DNA from: Bacteroides intestinalis
Lineage (GTDB): Bacteria; Bacteroidota; Bacteroidia; Bacteroidales; Bacteroidaceae
Assembly (NCBI RefSeq): GCF_902364365.1
Contig: NZ_CABJDN010000001.1
Location: 248,001 to 312,000, forward strand
DNA length: 64,000 bases
Reading direction: 5' to 3'
Shown: positions 29,995 to 40,563 of the stretch, piece by piece
Layout of the letters: every line of letters begins with the position of its first letter
Numbering within the stretch: position 1 is the stretch's first letter
Position numbers and translations under genes: made by a program
The notes under the pieces: generated by a model
What the model was told of the DNA's origin: nothing
The model's database searches: none
Seen by the model: only the letters and a program-made list of their open reading frames with translations

Positions 29995-30921
29995 TTAGAA
30001 CCACTTAATCTTCCTGAACCAGATAAATGTTCCTGCCGATAATATTACGGATATCAGGATAATGAATATGAAGGCATAGGGGAAACCTTCCAGGTGAATA
30101 TCCACATTCATGCCGTAGAAACTGGCTATCAATGTTGGTATCATGAGCGTGATGGAAAGGCTTGTCATACGTTTCATGATGGCATTGACGTTGTTGGAGA
30201 TAATAGAAGCAAAAGCATCCATTGTTCCCGTAAGGATGTCACTGTAGATATTTACAGTATTATATGCCTGCTTTAGTTCAATGATTACATCTTCCAATAG
30301 CTCCATATCCAGATAATCAGTGTCCTGAAAGATATTTTTCAGGCGGCCGATCATCACTTCGTTCCCACGAATGGAGGTATTGAAGTAGACAAGAGTCTTC
30401 TGTAACTTCATCAGACGGAGCAAGTCTTCATTGCGGATACTCTTTTCCAGTTCTTTTTCCGCATTGGCTACATCATTGTTTATCTGTTTCAGATACTTCA
30501 GAAACCAGACGGCGGAAGAGTAAATCATCCGCAGAATCAAGTCCAGCTTATTGTTCACTACGATACCTTTGCGACGTGTATGTTGGATAAAATCTGAGAT
30601 GAGTTCAGTCTTGTGGTAACATACCGATACGATAATTTCATTATTGGTAATGATACCTATTGGCACGGTGATAAAGGGAATGCCATGCTGACTGCTCTGC
30701 ATCGGGATACGCAGGATGGTGAGCAACCAGTTGCCTTCTGTTTCCGTACGCGGGCGTTCGTCCGCATCGGCGATATCTTCCAAAAAAGATTCCGGAACTT
30801 TCAACTCTTGGGTGAGGAAATCAAAATCATTGTCATCGGGGCATTCAACGTTTACCCAGCTATTGGGCATCCATTGCTGCTTTTCTATAAAGCCGGCTTC
30901 AGAATAAAGATACGTTCTCAT
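29995..30921 (-). CDS. corA: CorA-family divalent cation channel
   Basis: A 308-residue CorA-type Mg2+/Co2+ channel. The start at 30921 (MRTYLYSEAGF) is chosen because AAAGGAGG lies 9 bases before it on the minus strand and it matches the family N-terminus; the frame stays open 50 codons further to 31071 without family features. The N-terminal two thirds form the cytosolic funnel with a long charged helix (about residues 150-245). Two membrane segments end the protein, the first closing with the pore signature YGMNV and the second before IWFRKIKWF. It is divergent from gpmI. Confidence 0.92.
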   Translation of the reverse strand: MRTYLYSEAGFIEKQQWMPNSWVNVECPDDNDFDFLTQELKVPESFLEDIADADERPRTETEGNWLLTILRIPMQSSQHGIPFITVPIGIITNNEIIVSVCYHKTELISDFIQHTRRKGIVVNNKLDLILRMIYSSAVWFLKYLKQINNDVANAEKELEKSIRNEDLLRLMKLQKTLVYFNTSIRGNEVMIGRLKNIFQDTDYLDMELLEDVIIELKQAYNTVNIYSDILTGTMDAFASIISNNVNAIMKRMTSLSITLMIPTLIASFYGMNVDIHLEGFPYAFIFIILISVILSAGTFIWFRKIKWF

Positions 30922-31060
30922 CGTAATGGCCTCCTTTCTTTTAGGTACGAACAGAAGCATTGCGAGCAACGTCTTCCGGTTCGCTTTAATTATAAATACT
31001 GTTGCACGTTCCTGGGTTTGAATCGTCCATATTTCTTGTTTTTTGTTTTTTAAAGCGCGA

Positions 31061-31068
31061 CAAAAGTA
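31061..31068 (-). promoter_or_regulatory. -7 element for corA
   Basis: The minus strand reads TACTTTTG (perfect TAnnTTTG). It implies a leader of about 130 bases before corA. I see no clear riboswitch fold in that leader. Confidence 0.45.
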
Positions 31069-31110
31069 CATAAATCATTTGAAACAGTACGCTTTAACCG
31101 TGCTTTTTTG

Positions 31111-31118
31111 TACCTTTG
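31111..31118 (+). promoter_or_regulatory. -7 element for gpmI
   Basis: TACCTTTG, a perfect TAnnTTTG in the common context TTTTTTGTACCTTTGCA. Expected start of transcription is near 31125. The -33 position has no TTTG. Confidence 0.6.
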
Positions 31119-31125
31119 CAGCCGG

Positions 31126-31157
31126 AAAAATCGTTCTCTCTGATAAAGAACGTTTTT
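31126..31157 (+). promoter_or_regulatory. Hairpin in the gpmI leader
   Basis: AAAAATCGTTCT (31126-31137) pairs with AGAACGTTTTT (31147-31157) with one bulged T. The 3' arm ends in five Ts, so it resembles an intrinsic terminator or attenuator right after the expected transcription start. Confidence 0.4.
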
Positions 31158-31197
31158 GCTGAGGTGAAAGATTGTACATTTAAAATCAATTAATATT

Positions 31198-32712
31198 ATG
31201 AGTAAGAAAGCCCTTTTAATGATTCTTGATGGCTGGGGTATCGGCGATCAGGGTAAAGATGACGTGATTTTCAATACACCTACTCCGTACTGGGACAGTC
31301 TGCTGGCAACATATCCTCACTCACAGCTTCAGGCAAGCGGTGAAAATGTAGGTTTGCCCGACGGTCAGATGGGTAACTCGGAAGTAGGACACCTTAATAT
31401 TGGCGCCGGACGTATCGTATACCAGGATCTGGTAAAGATCAACCGTGCATGTGCCGACAATAGCATTCTGAAGAATCCGGGAATCGTCTCCGCCTTTACT
31501 TATGCCAAAGAAAACGGCAAGAATGTTCACTTCATGGGATTGACTTCCAACGGTGGTGTGCACAGCTCCTTCGACCACTTATTCAAACTTTGCGATATTG
31601 CCAAAGAATATGGTGTGGATAATACTTTTGTTCACTGCTTCATGGATGGCCGTGATACCGACCCGAAGAGCGGCAAGGGCTTTATTGAACAACTGACCGC
31701 TCATTGTGAAAAGTCGGCAGGCAAGATTGCTTCTATTGTTGGTCGTTTCTATGCAATGGACCGTGACAAGCGTTGGGAACGTGTGAAAGTGGCTTATGAC
31801 TTGCTGGTAAACGGCGAAGGTAAAGTTGCCACCGATATGGTTCAGGCTATGCAGGAATCTTATGACGAAGGTGTGACGGACGAATTCATCAAGCCGATTG
31901 TAAATGGTAACTTCGACGGAACCATTAAGGAAGGTGATGTAGTTATCTTCTTCAACTATCGTAACGACCGTGCGAAAGAGTTGACCGTAGTGCTGACTCA
32001 ACAAGATATGCCGGAACAGGGCATGCACATCATTCCGGGCTTGCAATACTACTGCATGACTCCGTATGATGCATCTTTCAAAGGCGTACATGTTCTTTTC
32101 GATAAGGAAAATGTTCAGAATACATTGGGAGAATATCTGGCAGCTCAAGGCAAGACTCAATTGCACATTGCTGAAACGGAAAAGTATGCTCACGTAACTT
32201 TCTTCTTCAACGGTGGTCGTGAAACTCCGTATGACGCTGAAGAACGCATCCTGGTTCCTTCTCCGAAAGTAGCTACTTATGATCTGAAACCGGAAATGAG
32301 TGCTTACGAAGTAAAGGATAAATTGGTGGAAGCTATCAACACTCAGAAGTTCGATTTCATTGTTGTGAACTATGCTAACGGTGATATGGTAGGACATACC
32401 GGTATTTATGGCGCTATCGAGAAAGCTGTAAAAGCTATCGACGAATGTGTGAAAGATACGGTAGAGGCTGCTAAAGCCAACGATTATGAAGTAATCATCA
32501 TCGCTGACCACGGCAATGCGGATCATGCACTGAACGAAGACGGCACTCCGAATACGGCTCATTCATTGAATCCGGTTCCTTTTGTTTATGTAACAGAGAA
32601 TAAAGGTGCTAAGGTTGAGAATGGTGTTTTAGCGGATGTTGCTCCTTCTATTTTGCACATTCTGGGTATGGCACAGCCGGTTGAAATGAATGGTAAAGTA
32701 CTGATCAAGTAA
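31198..32712 (+). CDS. gpmI: 2,3-bisphosphoglycerate-independent phosphoglycerate mutase
   Basis: A 504-residue Mn-dependent glycolytic enzyme that interconverts 3- and 2-phosphoglycerate. Metal and catalytic residues are visible: LDGWG at the N-terminus, the phospho-acceptor Ser in [14 protein letters not shown] (about Ser61), [24 protein letters not shown], and the C-terminal [12 protein letters not shown]. It has its own promoter, a leader hairpin, and a terminator 20 bases past the stop. Confidence 0.97.
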   Translation: MSKKALLMILDGWGIGDQGKDDVIFNTPTPYWDSLLATYPHSQLQASGENVGLPDGQMGNSEVGHLNIGAGRIVYQDLVKINRACADNSILKNPGIVSAFTYAKENGKNVHFMGLTSNGGVHSSFDHLFKLCDIAKEYGVDNTFVHCFMDGRDTDPKSGKGFIEQLTAHCEKSAGKIASIVGRFYAMDRDKRWERVKVAYDLLVNGEGKVATDMVQAMQESYDEGVTDEFIKPIVNGNFDGTIKEGDVVIFFNYRNDRAKELTVVLTQQDMPEQGMHIIPGLQYYCMTPYDASFKGVHVLFDKENVQNTLGEYLAAQGKTQLHIAETEKYAHVTFFFNGGRETPYDAEERILVPSPKVATYDLKPEMSAYEVKDKLVEAINTQKFDFIVVNYANGDMVGHTGIYGAIEKAVKAIDECVKDTVEAAKANDYEVIIIADHGNADHALNEDGTPNTAHSLNPVPFVYVTENKGAKVENGVLADVAPSILHILGMAQPVEMNGKVLIK

Positions 32713-32731
32713 ATAGTTATAACTATATAAG

Positions 32732-32758
32732 TAAAGGCGGGGGGGGACTCCGCCTTTA
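32732..32758 (+). terminator. Terminator after gpmI
   Basis: Stem TAAAGGCGG against CCGCCTTTA followed by TCTTTTC. The stem runs into a tract of eight consecutive Gs at its loop end. Confidence 0.75.
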
Positions 32759-32781
32759 TCTTTTCTAATCTTAGATTGAAG

Positions 32782-33363
32782 ATGATACAGATAGGTGATG
32801 TAGTGGTGAGTTTTGATGTGCTACGTGAGAAGTTCCTTTGTGATCTGAGTGCTTGTAAGGGTGCCTGTTGCATTGAAGGCGATGCTGGTGCTCCCGTAGA
32901 ATTGGATGAGATTGAAAAACTGGAAGAAGTACTTCCGGTAATTTGGGATGAACTCTCGCCTGAAGCGCGTGTTGTATTAGAGAAGCAAGGAGTTGCTTAT
33001 ACCGATTGCGAAGGTGATCTGGTTACTTCTATTGTTAATAATAAAGATTGTGTCTTTACTTGCTATGATGAGAAAGGATGTTGTTATTGTGCCATAGAAA
33101 AGGCTTACCGGGACGGAAAGACAGACTTCTACAAACCAGTTTCCTGCCATTTGTATCCGATCAGGGTCGGGAATTACGGAGTTTATAAGACAGTGAACTA
33201 TAATCGTTGGGATGTGTGCAAAGCCGCCGTATTGCTGGGGCAGAAAGAGAATCTGCCGGTATACAAGTTTCTGAAGGAACCATTGATACGTAAGTTCGGT
33301 GAAGACTGGTATGCTGAGCTGGAATTGGTGGCAGAAGAGATGAAGAAACAGAATATGTTGTAG
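32782..33363 (+). CDS. DUF3109 cysteine-rich protein
   Basis: A 193-residue protein of the DUF3109 family, function unknown. The ATG at 32782 is preferred to a TTG at 32776. Cysteines cluster as CDLSACKGACC (N-terminus), CVFTCYDEKGCCYC (middle) and SCHLYPIR with a later VCKA, a pattern that suggests bound metal, Zn or Fe-S, as in the distantly similar YkgJ proteins. It is cytosolic, with no signal peptide. It follows gpmI after a terminator, and its 3' end runs into a 22-bp-period array. Confidence 0.85.
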   Translation: MIQIGDVVVSFDVLREKFLCDLSACKGACCIEGDAGAPVELDEIEKLEEVLPVIWDELSPEARVVLEKQGVAYTDCEGDLVTSIVNNKDCVFTCYDEKGCCYCAIEKAYRDGKTDFYKPVSCHLYPIRVGNYGVYKTVNYNRWDVCKAAVLLGQKENLPVYKFLKEPLIRKFGEDWYAELELVAEEMKKQNML

Positions 33364-33380
33364 ATATCATATAGAATCCG

Positions 33381-33490
33381 CCTCATGAAGCGAAGTAAAT
33401 CGTCTCGTGAGCTGAAAAAATCCGTCCTGTGAGGTGAAAATATCTATCCCGCGGGACGGATTTTTCTATCTCGTGAGATGAAAAGAAAAA
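33381..33490. repeat. 22-bp-period palindromic array
   Basis: Five units start at 33381, 33403, 33425, 33447 and 33469, an exact 22-bp step. Each begins with a small palindrome: CTCATGAAG, CTCGTGAG, CCTGTGAGG, CCCGCGGG and CTCGTGAG. An A-rich tail with GAAAA or its complement fills the rest of each unit. The array begins 17 bases past the stop of the DUF3109 gene and ends at the terminator hairpin. Confidence 0.82.
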
Positions 33491-33526
33491 CGCCGGGCAA
33501 CAGGATTTTCCTGTCCGCCCGGCGTT
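33489..33526. terminator. Bidirectional terminator between DUF3109 gene and gyrB
   Basis: A perfect 10-bp stem AACGCCGGGC against GCCCGGCGTT, with an inner ACAGG-CCTGT pairing, A-rich on the left and T-rich on the right. It separates two convergent genes. Confidence 0.85.
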
Positions 33527-33572
33527 TCTTCGTTGTAAGATGTGAGGTTGGTTAATAAAAACGTGTTATCCA

Positions 33573-33607
33573 GTGACTAATCACTAATGGTTAATCATTA
33601 GTCATTG
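33573..33607. repeat. Heptad tract at the gyrB 3' end
   Basis: Five 7-mers in register: GTGACTA, ATCACTA, ATGGTTA, ATCATTA, GTCATTG. The outer parts (TGACTAAT and ATTAGTCA) are complementary. It begins 8 bases past the gyrB stop. Confidence 0.6.
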
Positions 33608-33614
33608 TTTTTTC

Positions 33615-35579
<1,965 letters not shown>

Positions 35580-35605
35580 CTAATTTCCTTATTCAAATAA
35601 CAGAG

Positions 35606-35636
35606 CAAATATAGTGAAAATTCGTGAGATACGAAA
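35606..35636 (-). promoter_or_regulatory. Promoter of gyrB
   Basis: On the minus strand TTTC at 35636-35633, a 19-base spacer, then TATATTTG at 35613-35606 (perfect -7, one mismatch in the -33 TTTG). Confidence 0.6.
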
Positions 35637-35728
35637 CTAAACCGAGTGATAAATTTCATTCGTTTACAGCTTTTTAGCTTCTTCCGGAAGGTGTTTGGAG
35701 TAGGGGAGATAAATATGTCGTATGCAGA

Positions 35729-35756
35729 AAAGGTCGGACTAAAAAGTCCGACCTTT
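35729..35756 (-). terminator. Terminator after rpsT
   Basis: A perfect 12-bp stem AAAGGTCGGACT / AGTCCGACCTTT with a 4-base loop, 30 bases past the rpsT stop, with TTTTC behind it on the minus strand. Confidence 0.85.
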
Positions 35757-35786
35757 CGATATTTCTTTTGTGTAATATTAATTAGC

Positions 35787-36041
35787 TTATCCTAGCTTAT
35801 TAATATAAAGAGCCAACTTAGATTTCAAGTTGCTTGCTTTGTTCTTGTGGATTACATTGGTTTTAGCCAATTTGTCCAACATCTTAGTTATACCCGGATA
35901 CATTGCAGTAGCTTCTGCTTTGTCGGTTGTAGAACGAAGCTTTCTAACAGCATTTCTCATGGTTTTACCATAATATCTGTTATGAAGTCTTCTGGTCTCT
36001 TCTTGTCTGATTCTTTTCAGTGATGATTTGTGATTTGCCAT
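35787..36041 (-). CDS. rpsT: Ribosomal protein S20
   Basis: An 84-residue, strongly basic, helical 30S ribosomal protein that binds 16S r[16 protein letters not shown] at the N-terminus and [20 protein letters not shown] near the C-terminus are diagnostic. It lies 40 bases downstream of tRNA-Glu on the same strand, with no promoter seen between, so it is probably cotranscribed with the tRNA. A strong hairpin terminator follows. Confidence 0.97.
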   Translation of the reverse strand: MANHKSSLKRIRQEETRRLHNRYYGKTMRNAVRKLRSTTDKAEATAMYPGITKMLDKLAKTNVIHKNKASNLKSKLALYINKLG

Positions 36042-36081
36042 CTCGACTAATCTTTTTTTAATTCGTTTATTTTTTTAATTG

Positions 36082-36153
36082 TAGCCCGTGGGGGAATCGA
36101 ACCCCCCTTTCAAGAATGAAAATCTTGCGTCCTAACCGATAGACGAACGGGCC
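36082..36153 (-). tRNA. tRNA-Glu (UUC)
   Basis: A 72-nt tRNA on the minus strand. The acceptor stem is GGCCCGT / ACGGGCT, the D-arm has GTTAGGAC, the anticodon stem-loop is CAAGA-TTTTCAT-TCTTG with anticodon TTC, and the T-arm has GGGGGTTCGATTCCCCC. CCA is not encoded. It is followed by rpsT on the same strand and has a strong upstream promoter. Confidence 0.96.
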
Positions 36154-36208
36154 ATCCTTTGGTGAGCATTTCTGCTCTTGCAGAGAGATTATCTCTCGTT
36201 TGCGGTTG

Positions 36209-36239
36209 CAAATGTAGGGACTATTTTTGAATTGGCAAA
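36209..36239 (-). promoter_or_regulatory. Promoter of tRNA-Glu and rpsT
   Basis: On the minus strand TTTG at 36239-36236, a 19-base spacer and TACATTTG at 36216-36209: both elements perfect for the Bacteroides housekeeping promoter. Downstream, before the tRNA, lies a 15-base palindrome (GAGAGATAATCTCTC, 36183-36197). Confidence 0.8.
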
Positions 36240-36399
36240 ATAATCATGAGAAAAAAATAAAGGAATATGTCGGACTTATTCTAGTGTTTGTGGTTTATTG
36301 TCTGAATATCAGCAGAATAAAAGCTTTCGTTTTTTTACTTGTCTGCCTGCATTTTTTTATTTATCCGCGTTTTATCCCTGCTGTTTCCGTCTTTTTTCG

Positions 36400-36407
36400 T
36401 AGTTTTG
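36400..36407 (+). promoter_or_regulatory. -7 element for recO
   Basis: TAGTTTTG, a perfect TAnnTTTG, 32 bases before the preferred recO start. The -33 element is not clear. Confidence 0.45.
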
Positions 36408-36439
36408 TTACCGGATTGAAACCAAAATAGTAAGTGCGG

Positions 36440-37174
36440 ATGTTACAGAAAACGCTGGGGATTGTGCTGCATACCCTGAAATATAACGATACTTCCCTTA
36501 TTGCAGACATTTATACAGAGGTGGTCGGGCGTGCTTCGTTCATCGTAAAGATTCCCCGTTCGCGAAAGGCTGCGGTGAAACCGGTATTGTTCCAACCATT
36601 GGCTTTGGTGGAATTGGAAGCTGATTTCCGTCCGAATGCCAGTATATATAAGATAACGGAAGCGAAGTCTTTCTATCCGTTTTCTTCTATTCCTTATGAT
36701 CCGTATAAGTCTTCCATTGCACTTTTCCTGGCGGAATTTCTCTATCGGGCAGTGCGTGAGGAGGCTGAAAACCATCCGTTGTTTGCTTACTTGCAGCATT
36801 CTATTATTTGGCTGGATGAATGCCGTGATAATTTTGCGAACTTCCATTTGGTATTTCTGATGCGCTTATCCCGCTTCTTGGGATTGTATCCTAATCTGGA
36901 AGATTATCATAAAGGCGATTATTTTGATATGCTGAATGCTTGTTTTACTCCTCTGCGACCGCAACTCCATTCTTCTTATATACTTCCGGAGGAAGCCTCA
37001 CGGTTGATAATGCTGATGCGCATGAATTATGAAACAATGCATCTCTTTGCCATGAACCGCGCCGAACGTACTCGCTGCCTTACAATAATGAATGAATATT
37101 ATCGCCTCCACTTGCCTGACTTTCCTGTATTAAAGTCTCTTGAGGTGTTGAAGGAGCTCTTTGATACGGATTAA
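36440..37174 (+). CDS. recO: DNA repair protein RecO
   Basis: A 244-residue RecO, which works with RecR to load RecA on gapped DNA. The start at ATG 36440 ([19 protein letters not shown]) is preferred to the GTG at 36434 because it matches the family N-terminus. The OB-fold domain occupies about residues 1-80 ([22 protein letters not shown]). The helical C-terminal domain follows, with [18 protein letters not shown]. The four-Cys zinc finger of some RecO proteins is not present. Confidence 0.92.
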   Translation: MLQKTLGIVLHTLKYNDTSLIADIYTEVVGRASFIVKIPRSRKAAVKPVLFQPLALVELEADFRPNASIYKITEAKSFYPFSSIPYDPYKSSIALFLAEFLYRAVREEAENHPLFAYLQHSIIWLDECRDNFANFHLVFLMRLSRFLGLYPNLEDYHKGDYFDMLNACFTPLRPQLHSSYILPEEASRLIMLMRMNYETMHLFAMNRAERTRCLTIMNEYYRLHLPDFPVLKSLEVLKELFDTD

Positions 37175-37280
37175 TAAATCCTTTGACGCGGAACAATGAG
37201 CCCTTTCCTGCATATCTTACTGACCCTTGATGCAAAAGATGTGTTAGGGATATGGGGAAGCCCCCTGGACATGGTGCGTT

Positions 37281-38531
37281 TTATCTTCTGTGAAAGGTAG
37301 GATACTTGTTATTGAAGCGGAAGCCGATACCCATCATCAGATAATTCGGGTCACTGAAGTTCTTCAGGTTATACCCGATATGCAGATAAGAACTGCGGGT
37401 CATCTCCACTTTGAGTGTCAATACCTGGTAGATACCTTTATGGTCACCGCCACCGTGCAGCACATTGGCTCCGATGCCCACACCTACTGTGAAGTAAGGC
37501 ATTACATATTCTGCACGTCCGGAAATACCTAAAGCTAACTGTTTTTCCAATGAAGGTTTGTAGCATTCATTGCCGTTTCCAGGGATAGTGTAGACATTGG
37601 AACTGGCATCATATACGCCATCCAGTGATACACCTGTGCGGAATTTATATCCGATGTTATACATAGGTGCGAAATTGAAACCAAGCACAGTATAGGCATC
37701 TGGTGAAGCAATTTGTCCGCTTCCTACCCATACTCCTTTCCGTCTCCATGAACCGAACAGGGTTAAGTCGTAGCTGAGGTATCGTGAGAACTTTGGAATA
37801 GGAGCTTTATATAGAGGCTTGGTGAGTGCATCTTTAGGTCTGTTGAAGTTGTAGATAACCCCTACTTTTAGGCCCATTGTATTGAGGCCGGCATTGGGAA
37901 ATTTAGTATTACCGTTGGAGAAATGGGTACCCGTAACTCCGGCAACCAAGTCGATTTCCCGTGAAACCATCCAGTTGAATTGTATGCCCGCATTGATATA
38001 GGCATTTGCTTTTGAACCGATCACACTGTTGTGAGGGTTGGTGTAGTCGTCATAGGGTTTCCATCCCAATGATAAGCCGAAGTTCCATTCGTAATTGAGT
38101 GATAGCCGCGAAGTAATACGGGCAATACGTGCTCCCTGATAGAGGTAAATGGCAATCGGATTTCCTAATTCTTCTTTGCTTCCGAAATCGTAATAGCCTA
38201 AGCCTATACCTTGGTAGGCACTACCATAAATCCGGTCGGCGCAAGTATTGGGCTTAAATTGGAATGAATATTTCAAGTGGGCTGAATAACCCCATTCGTA
38301 AGGCTTCCATTGTGAGTTATCTCCTGCCAGAAAAGAACTGGTCTGGAAAATGTATCCCGGGCGGTATTCTACTCCCAGTCTGTGAATAAAGCGTTTGGCG
38401 AAGTAACCTGTATCCGGCTTGTATCCCGGTATGCTATCTTGCGCCCGGTTCTTTGCATGAGCAACGTCAGACAAGAAAAACATTGTCCCCACAAGGACTA
38501 TTAATTTCCATATCTTTATATTGCTTTTCAT
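37281..38531 (-). CDS. PagL-like lipid A deacylase / acyloxyacyl hydrolase family protein
   Basis: A 416-residue outer-membrane protein from the ATG at 38531, which begins the signal peptide (KIWKLIVLVGTMFFLSDVAHA); the longer frame to 38594 would put 21 residues before it. Residues 50-245 match the PagL/acyloxyacyl hydrolase barrel, with the catalytic-type motif GTHFSNGNTKFPNAGLN (His and Ser). The family removes acyl chains from lipid A. The chain is about twice the length of Pseudomonas PagL: after NFNRPKD a second beta-rich half of about 170 residues follows, which also looks like outer-membrane strands. It lies downstream of the dcw operon behind a terminator. Confidence 0.78.
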   Translation of the reverse strand: MKSNIKIWKLIVLVGTMFFLSDVAHAKNRAQDSIPGYKPDTGYFAKRFIHRLGVEYRPGYIFQTSSFLAGDNSQWKPYEWGYSAHLKYSFQFKPNTCADRIYGSAYQGIGLGYYDFGSKEELGNPIAIYLYQGARIARITSRLSLNYEWNFGLSLGWKPYDDYTNPHNSVIGSKANAYINAGIQFNWMVSREIDLVAGVTGTHFSNGNTKFPNAGLNTMGLKVGVIYNFNRPKDALTKPLYKAPIPKFSRYLSYDLTLFGSWRRKGVWVGSGQIASPDAYTVLGFNFAPMYNIGYKFRTGVSLDGVYDASSNVYTIPGNGNECYKPSLEKQLALGISGRAEYVMPYFTVGVGIGANVLHGGGDHKGIYQVLTLKVEMTRSSYLHIGYNLKNFSDPNYLMMGIGFRFNNKYPTFHRR

Positions 38532-38650
38532 GATATTGTGCCAGAATTCTAGTTTTATTATTATGCGGGGATATTCCCTTAAAATGCGTGGCAAATATAA
38601 CGATAGTATTTGAATTAAAAATTATGATACTCAATAAAATGCAAAAAGAA

Positions 38651-38708
38651 GCCGTGTTTTTGGGAGATAGAAGTTGATTCGTCTTCTTCTATCTCCCGAA
38701 AACACGGC
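38651..38708 (-). terminator. Terminator after yqeY / dcw operon
   Basis: A 23-bp stem (arms 38651-38673 and 38686-38708, one mismatch) with a 12-base loop. On the minus strand it is followed by TTCTTTTTG. It begins 24 bases past the yqeY stop and probably ends the dcw transcript. Confidence 0.88.
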
Positions 38709-38732
38709 CAATGACGGTGACAAAGCGGGAGA

Positions 38733-39182
38733 TTATCCCAGCAATTCTTTTACTTTGGCGGAGATGGCACGTCCTTCGGCAAGTCCGGCAAGCTTCTTGG
38801 AAGCAACCCCCATTACCTTACCCATATCTTTACCACTGGTAGCACCTGTTTCGGCAATAATTTCTTTCAAGGCAGCTTCCAACTCTTCGGCTGACATTTG
38901 TTTGGGCAGATAGACCTCAATCACCTTTACCTGTGCCAGTTCTTCGTCTGCCAAGTCCTGGCGACCTTGCTGGATGTATATTTCAGCTGCATCTTTGCCT
39001 TGTTTCATGAGCTTCTGCATAATTTTCAATGCAGCATCGTCAGTCAGAGTATCGTTAGCTCCCGGAGCTGTTTTTGCTTCCAGGAATACTTTCTTGATGT
39101 TTCTCAGTGTTTCGAGAGCCACTTTGTCTTTGGCTTTCATTGCGGTTTTAATGTCTTCGCTGACTCTTTCAAATAAATCCAT
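38733..39182 (-). CDS. GatB/YqeY-domain protein
   Basis: A 149-residue YqeY-family protein: a helical bundle resembling the tail domain of the GatB amidotransferase subunit. Typical features are DIKTAMKAKDKVALETLRNIK at the N-terminus, EIYIQQGRQDLADEE in the middle and GKDMGKVMGVASKKLAG near the end. A role in tRNA-linked amidation is assumed from similarity but not shown. It is the last gene of the dcw transcript, 41 bases after ftsZ, and ends at a strong terminator. Confidence 0.92.
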   Translation of the reverse strand: MDLFERVSEDIKTAMKAKDKVALETLRNIKKVFLEAKTAPGANDTLTDDAALKIMQKLMKQGKDAAEIYIQQGRQDLADEELAQVKVIEVYLPKQMSAEELEAALKEIIAETGATSGKDMGKVMGVASKKLAGLAEGRAISAKVKELLG

Positions 39183-39223
39183 AATACTATTTATTATTTT
39201 ACTATTTACATTTAATCTGTAGC

Positions 39224-40543
39224 TTAGAAAGTAATCACACCTCCCAAGTCTTCACCTCCCTGTGCTTTTTCCGTAGCTATCTGCCCTTCGGTAGCGGCTT
39301 TGGTTTTGATGGTACTCAAAGTACTCTTATCGCGCAGATACGTCGGTGAACTTTCTACCATACTGATAATGTCGGCATTGTCCAGGTCTTCCGGGTTGAA
39401 GATATAGATATGGCGACGTTTGCGGATATTTTTGCTACCGATGCCACTGGCACTTTCACCATAGGCTTTGCGGATACGTTCTTTATTCTTTTCTTTTTCT
39501 TCTTCAAGCTGAAGCTGGCGTTCTTCCTCTTCCTGGCTGCGCTTTTCGAGTACGCTGTCCATACCGGGAACATCTTCCACACCGAAACCGGTGGCAAGTA
39601 CGGTAATCTTGACTCTGCCTTCCAGTGTGTTGTCCATAGCTACACCCCAGATCACCTCTACACCTTCGCGGAATTTGCTCATGAACTCGTGAATCTCGTT
39701 CATTTCTTCCATCATCAGCTCGGAACTTTCGCAGAAGGATACATTCAGCATCACCTTCTTGGCATTGAAGATGTCATTGTTGTTCAGTAGCGGAGAGTGC
39801 AGGGCATCGTCGATAGCTTTGGTCACACGACTTTCACCTTCGCCGAAACCTGTACTCATGATAGCCACACCACCATCTTTGAGGATGGTTTTCACATCTG
39901 CAAAGTCAAGGTTCACCGTTCCGCGCATGGTGATAATCTCGGCAATACTTTTGGCGGCGATAGACAATGTATCGTCTGCCTTGCCGAAAGCATTCATGAA
40001 CGTAAGGTCGGAATATATCTCGCGCAGGCGTTCGTTATTGATAACCAGCAGGGCATCTACATGTTGGGCGATACGCTCCACACCGTCCAGTGCCTGAATA
40101 ATCTTCTTTTCACCTTCGAAGATGAAAGGTATGGTGACGATACCGACCGTAAGGATGTCCATTTCTTTGGCTATGCGGGCTATGACGGGAGCAGCGCCCG
40201 TACCTGTTCCGCCACCCATTCCGGCAGTAATGAATACCATTTTTGTACCGTCGTTCAGTAGCGCTTTGATTTCTTCACTACTTTCTTCGGCAGCTTCGCG
40301 GGCACGTTCGGGACGGTTTCCGGCACCTAGTCCCTCGGTGATAGAACGTCCCAGTTGCAATTTCACGGGGACGGGAGACTCTTTCAACGCTTGGTTGTCT
40401 GTGTTGCACAGAACGAACGTCACGTCGTGTATGCCTTCCCGGTACATGTGGTTCACAGCGTTACCACCACCACCACCTACACCAATCACTTTGATGATCT
40501 TCGGTGAGTCTGTCGGGAAATCGAATTGTACTATATCGTCCAT
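39224..40543 (-). CDS. ftsZ: Cell division protein FtsZ
   Basis: A 439-residue tubulin-like GTPase that forms the division ring. GVGGGGGNAVNHM at the N-terminus and the tubulin signature GGGTGTGAAP (about residues 109-118) are intact, followed by the T7 loop region NLDFADVKTILKDGG. After the globular part (about residue 330) a long charged linker (QEEEERQLQLEEEKEKNKE) leads to a C-terminal tail ending in GGVITF. It lies 20 bases after ftsA in the dcw operon. Confidence 0.97.
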   Translation of the reverse strand: MDDIVQFDFPTDSPKIIKVIGVGGGGGNAVNHMYREGIHDVTFVLCNTDNQALKESPVPVKLQLGRSITEGLGAGNRPERAREAAEESSEEIKALLNDGTKMVFITAGMGGGTGTGAAPVIARIAKEMDILTVGIVTIPFIFEGEKKIIQALDGVERIAQHVDALLVINNERLREIYSDLTFMNAFGKADDTLSIAAKSIAEIITMRGTVNLDFADVKTILKDGGVAIMSTGFGEGESRVTKAIDDALHSPLLNNNDIFNAKKVMLNVSFCESSELMMEEMNEIHEFMSKFREGVEVIWGVAMDNTLEGRVKITVLATGFGVEDVPGMDSVLEKRSQEEEERQLQLEEEKEKNKERIRKAYGESASGIGSKNIRKRRHIYIFNPEDLDNADIISMVESSPTYLRDKSTLSTIKTKAATEGQIATEKAQGGEDLGGVITF

Positions 40544-40563
40544 AGTTCCTTATTTTATTAAGT

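Noticed and set aside
29750..30004. Minus-strand frame of 84 codons after corA
   Set aside because: It includes the probable corA terminator hairpin and overlaps the corA end; its residues look like chance and there is no ribosome site.
30922..31071. N-terminal extension of CorA by 50 residues
   Set aside because: A strong Shine-Dalgarno sequence precedes the ATG at 30921, and the extension has no CorA features and overlaps the promoter element.
31579..32562. Minus-strand open frame of 327 codons opposite gpmI
   Set aside because: gpmI is certain on the plus strand with all active-site motifs; the opposite frame has no family features.
32776..32781. TTG start for the DUF3109 gene
   Set aside because: An ATG two codons later gives the better N-terminus, MIQIGDVVVSFDV.
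36227..36430. Plus-strand frame of 67 codons before recO
   Set aside because: It spans the recO promoter region and overlaps the tRNA-Glu promoter; very AT-rich with a chance-like hydrophobic translation.
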